NCBI GenBank assembly: GCA_039916225.1
Contig: JBDSLU010000322.1
Coordinates: 1 to 6,665 of the forward strand
Reading direction: 5' to 3'
Source: JBDSLU01 sp039916225
GTDB lineage: Bacteria > Acidobacteriota > Vicinamibacteria > Vicinamibacterales > Vicinamibacteraceae
Length of the DNA: 6,665 bases
A program made the position numbers and the translations under genes. Below, piece after piece: positions 5,254 to 6,665 of this stretch; position 1 is the stretch's first letter; each line of letters starts with the position of its first letter. The notes beneath the pieces are model-generated. The model worked only from the letters and a program-made list of their open reading frames with translations. It was not told the origin of the DNA and searched no databases.

Positions 5254-6527
5254 GCAGCCGGTCCAGCACCGCGAAGGCGGTCCGCCCGGCGCCGACCGCC
5301 CGTCCGCGTGAGACGGCCTACGGCACGTCGTACTGGCTCGACCGCGTCGGCCGCCGTCCGGCGCCGGCCCAGCGCCTCACCAGCGACCTCGAGACCGACG
5401 TGGTCATCGTCGGCGGCGGGCTCACCGGCTGCCTGACGGCGTGCCTGTTCGCGCGCGCCGGCGTCCCGGTGGTCGTGCTCGAAGCCGAGCGCGTCGGCGA
5501 TCGGGCGTCGCTCGACGCCGGCTGGCTGCTCGAAACGCCAGGCGTCGACTTCCTCCACTTGCAGGCGGCGCTCGGTCTCAAGGAAGCGCGCCGCGCCTAC
5601 GAGGCAACGCGCCGGGCGGCGCTCGACGTGGCCGCCTTCCTGCGGCGGCTCGGTCCGAAACTGGCCCCCGAACCGCGCGAGAGCTTGGTCATCGCGGCGA
5701 CGCCGGCCGATGCGGCCGTCCTCGAGCGCGAACGCGCCGGCCGGACCACCGCCGGCCTGGACGCGGTGTGGCTACCGGCGCGCCGGGCGGCGAGCGAGAG
5801 CGGCGCCGACCTGGTCCGGGGCGCGCTGAAGACCCGGAGCGAGGGCCTCATCGACCCCTGGCAGACGTCGCGCGCCCTGGTCGACGCGGCGACGTCGGCC
5901 GGAGCCCGGCTCTTCGAGCAGTCGCCGGCGACCAAAGTGCGCCACACGCGGATCGGCGTCGAGGTCGTCACGGCGAAGGGCGTCGTCCGCGCCAAGGCGG
6001 TCGTGCTGGCGACCGGCGCACCGCGTCCGCTCGTCGCCGCCCTCCAGCGGCATGTTCGCGTCGACCACACCTACGTAGTGGTGACCGAGGAACTGCCGGC
6101 CGCCATGCGCCGCGCGCTGCCGGCGGAGGCGATCGTCCGCTCCGCCGGAGTGCCGCTGGTGGCCGCCCTGACCAACGGCGGGCGGGTGGTCATCCAGGGC
6201 GGCGATCAGCCGCCGGTGCCGGCCCGCCTCGCCGACCAGACGCTCGTCCAGCGCACCGGTCAGCTGATGTACGAATGGTCGCTGCGCCACCCGGCCGTCT
6301 CCGGCATCCAGCCGGCCTACGCCTGGACAGCGGTCCGCGTGGCCGGCCGCGACGGCCTGCTGATAGCCGGCGCGCACCGTAACTTCCCGCACCATCTCTT
6401 CGCGCTGGGCCTCGGCGCCACCGGACTCGCCGGGGCGTGGCTGGCCGCCCGCATCGTCCTCCGCCAGTACCAGGGCGAGCCCGAGCCGGGCGACGCCATC
6501 TTCGGCTTCGGCCGATTGGCGGGCTAG
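5250..6527 (+). CDS. FAD-dependent oxidoreductase, DAO family (amine / D-amino-acid oxidase fold), 425 aa
   Basis: DAO-family flavoenzymes oxidise secondary or primary amines or D-amino acids, for example glycine/sarcosine oxidase, D-amino-acid dehydrogenase and gamma-glutamylputrescine oxidase. After a Pro/Arg-rich lead and SYWLDR at 27-32, the Rossmann motif DVVIVGGGLTG sits at 50-60 (GxGxxG as G55, G57, G60), with Glu78 at the end of strand 2 for the ADP ribose. IDPW at 201-204 and VLATGAPRP at 252-260 are the usual mid-protein landmarks. The C-terminus has the second FAD-binding block RDGLLIAGAHRNFPHHLFALGLGATGLAG at 367-395, which is complete. There is no covalent-flavin Cys/His motif that I recognise. 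GTG5250 is preferred because it overlaps the preceding stop and has GGGGA just upstream. The enzyme itself has no export signal; the preceding Tat mini-gene does. The family is secure, the substrate open. Confidence 0.88.
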   Translation: MSSRSSTAKAVRPAPTARPRETAYGTSYWLDRVGRRPAPAQRLTSDLETDVVIVGGGLTGCLTACLFARAGVPVVVLEAERVGDRASLDAGWLLETPGVDFLHLQAALGLKEARRAYEATRRAALDVAAFLRRLGPKLAPEPRESLVIAATPADAAVLERERAGRTTAGLDAVWLPARRAASESGADLVRGALKTRSEGLIDPWQTSRALVDAATSAGARLFEQSPATKVRHTRIGVEVVTAKGVVRAKAVVLATGAPRPLVAALQRHVRVDHTYVVVTEELPAAMRRALPAEAIVRSAGVPLVAALTNGGRVVIQGGDQPPVPARLADQTLVQRTGQLMYEWSLRHPAVSGIQPAYAWTAVRVAGRDGLLIAGAHRNFPHHLFALGLGATGLAGAWLAARIVLRQYQGEPEPGDAIFGFGRLAG

Positions 6528-6536
6528 GCTTCGAAT

Positions 6537-6662
6537 CTCCAACTGCAATAGCCAACTGCCAAGAGCCAAGAGCCAAATTCCAAGGGAATGCCCAACGCCC
6601 AATCTCCAACCAGCCAGCCGGCGAAGGTTGGGCGTTGGCGATTGAAAGTTGGAGGTTGACCC
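6537..6662. repeat. Second degenerate heptanucleotide array with inverted arms
   Basis: The left arm holds CCAAC/CCAAG 7-mers in register at 6552-6586 (CCAACTG, CCAAGAG twice, CCAAATT, CCAAGGG). The right arm holds TTGG-type 7-mers in register at 6628-6662 (TTGGGCG, TTGGCGA, TTGAAAG, TTGGAGG, TTGACCC). Perfect pairings include 6592-6602 with 6628-6638 (11 bp) and 6537-6544 with 6647-6654 (8 bp). It starts about 10 bp after the oxidoreductase stop and may continue beyond the window. It has the same architecture as the array at 2556-2673 without being a copy of it. Confidence 0.8.
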
Positions 6663-6665
6663 GAA

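Overview
The window is a strongly GC-rich bacterial segment with GC at most third codon positions, GTG and TTG starts, two Tat-type signal sequences and two degenerate heptanucleotide CCAAC/GTTGG arrays between genes. This combination is reminiscent of soil Acidobacteriota (Vicinamibacteria-like). That placement is an impression from style, not a proof.

Layout. From the left edge, a Tat-exported LD-carboxypeptidase (peptidase S66) runs leftward out of the window (1-764, minus, C-terminus missing). Divergent from it is a 557-residue polytopic membrane protein resembling the GT-C/YfhO-type sugar-transfer membrane proteins (870-2543, plus). It converges on a PLP-dependent threonine/serine dehydratase or serine-racemase-like enzyme (2683-3687, minus). 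The 139 bases between their stop codons are almost entirely a heptamer array that folds back on itself. Divergent from the dehydratase, with only 25 bp between starts, is a secreted phosphodiester glycosidase of the NAGPA family (3713-4879, plus). Its stop codon is the insertion point of a 159-bp MITE-like element with 26-bp terminal inverted repeats and a TA duplication (4877-5039). After the element come a 58-residue Tat-signal mini-protein (5077-5253) and, overlapping it by GTGA, an FAD-dependent amine/D-amino-acid-oxidase-type enzyme (5250-6527). The window ends in a second heptamer array.

How the genes fit together. Before the element inserted, only 36 bp would have separated the glycosidase stop from the Tat mini-gene start, so the glycosidase, mini-gene and oxidoreductase were plausibly one transcription unit that the element has since split. 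LD-carboxypeptidase, serine/threonine dehydratase or racemase and a DAO-fold oxidase are all compatible with cell-wall or D-amino-acid turnover, but nothing here proves a shared pathway. The clearest non-routine signals are the TA-flanked hairpin element sitting exactly in a stop codon, the two 7-nt-period arrays, the stand-alone Tat mini-gene, and a compact divergent promoter whose -10 boxes overlap on opposite strands. I see no CRISPR array, tRNA or rRNA, and no gene-free stretch longer than 300 bases.
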